Source: an uncultured Lachnospiraceae bacterium (GTDB lineage: Bacteria > Bacillota > Clostridia > Lachnospirales > Lachnospiraceae). From it: DNA of 6,531 nt. A model generated the notes under the pieces. That model worked only from the letters and a program-made list of their open reading frames with translations, had not been told where the DNA came from and did not search any database. The translations under genes and the position numbers were made by a program. How positions within the stretch are numbered: position 1 is the first letter of the stretch; every line of letters starts with the position of its first letter. The stretch covers positions 1-6,531 of the forward strand of contig CANRJU010000158.1 of NCBI GenBank assembly GCA_947631075.1. The letters run 5' to 3'. Below are positions 6,027-6,531 of this stretch, one piece after another.

Positions 6027-6531
6027 ATGAAGTCAATGGTTACAAAAAAGAGAAGGGCTCTGATCAGTCTGTTGCTCGCGGTTATGCTGATGGCGCTTAC
6101 CGCCTGCGGCGGAAAGAGCGAGGATGGCTCCTCGGTGCTGAAGGAGGGGCAGTCGGATCTGTCCTATGTGCAGGACAAAAAGACACTGGTCGTGGGAATC
6201 ACGGATTTTACCCCTATGGATTACCGCTCCGGCGACGAGTGGGTGGGCTTTGACGCCGAGCTGGCAGAGAAATTTGCCGAGAGTCTGGGCGTTTCGGCTG
6301 AGCTGACGGAGATTGACTGGGACGAGAAGACGGATTTGTTAGAGAAGGGAACGATTGACTGCATCTGGAACGGCATGACGCTGACGGAAGAACTGCAGTC
6401 CGAGATCTCCTGCAGCGACTCGTACCTTTCCAATTCGCAGGTCGTTGTCATGCCCAAGGAGGAAATGGAAAAATACAGCACGCTGGACGAGTGCCAGCAC
6501 TTCTTGTTCGCGCTGGAGGAGGGCTCGACCG
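6027..6531 (+). CDS. Solute-binding lipoprotein, family 3 (amino-acid-type ABC transporter substrate-binding protein), 3' truncated
   Basis: The frame runs open from 6027 to the window edge (168 codons). The N-terminus is a lipoprotein signal peptide: a basic start (KKRR at 7-10), a hydrophobic core, and the lipobox LTAC with C27 as the lipidation site, followed by GG and an acidic, Ser-rich tether. The mature part opens with LVVGITDFTPMDY (54-66), then WVGFDAELAEKFAESLGV and DCIWNGMTLTEEL (111-123), and SDSYLSNSQVVV. This is the family 3 substrate-binding fold, lobe 1 and the crossover to lobe 2. It should be tethered outside the membrane. At the place of the family's carboxylate-binding Arg (HisJ Arg77, in SITxxR) there is L123, so the ligand may not be an ordinary amino acid. 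It could serve an ABC transporter further downstream, act as a free sensor for the adjacent kinases, or continue into a fused kinase beyond the edge; the window cannot tell. Confidence 0.88.
   Translation, partial: MKSMVTKKRRALISLLLAVMLMALTACGGKSEDGSSVLKEGQSDLSYVQDKKTLVVGITDFTPMDYRSGDEWVGFDAELAEKFAESLGVSAELTEIDWDEKTDLLEKGTIDCIWNGMTLTEELQSEISCSDSYLSNSQVVVMPKEEMEKYSTLDECQHFLFALEEGST

Noticed and set aside
1..6531. CRISPR arrays, tRNA or rRNA genes, insertion sequences, attachment sites
   Set aside because: No direct-repeat array, RNA gene signature, transposase or terminal repeats were seen; nearly the whole window is coding.

Overview
The window looks like part of one operon from a Gram-positive anaerobe of the Clostridia, most likely a Lachnospiraceae-type gut bacterium. 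The evidence is strong purine-rich Shine-Dalgarno sites, a moderately GC-rich coding style, large membrane-anchored hybrid histidine kinases whose receivers carry the 'IF(M/I)DH-MP-MDG' signature familiar from that family, and a lipoprotein solute-binding protein with a Gram-positive-style lipobox. The species cannot be named from the sequence alone. All four genes lie on the + strand with gaps of 13, -1 and 21 bases. No terminator or internal promoter is evident.

Layout: (1) 1-470, the C-terminal part of an HD-GYP protein, a predicted cyclic-di-GMP phosphodiesterase cut by the left edge. (2) 484-3315, a 943-residue hybrid kinase: about six membrane segments, HisKA, HATPase, a degenerate receiver, a true receiver, an Ala/Ser/Lys-rich linker, an Hpt domain and a helical tail. 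(3) 3315-6005, an 896-residue hybrid kinase that starts on the last base of the previous stop codon: about six membrane segments, HisKA, HATPase, a receiver, then a full-length DegV (fatty-acid-binding, FakB-like) domain where an Hpt domain might be expected. (4) 6027-6531, the start of a lipoprotein of the family 3 solute-binding proteins, cut by the right edge.

The main discovery candidate is the kinase-receiver-DegV fusion. DegV/FakB proteins normally act as free cytosolic carriers that present fatty acids to the kinase FakA. Here a complete DegV module of 286 residues is attached to a membrane-bound two-component kinase. Several positions that in FakB-type proteins contact the ligand carboxylate look substituted (Thr to Arg, SGT to SGG, His to Asn), so its ligand or role may be unusual.

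Inferred working model: the two kinases form a shared phosphorelay, because only the first has an Hpt domain and neither has a DNA-binding output. The solute-binding lipoprotein may supply the extracellular sensing that both kinases lack, and outputs may run through the DegV domain and the neighbouring cyclic-di-GMP hydrolase. Co-transcription is well supported by spacing; the signalling links are inference.
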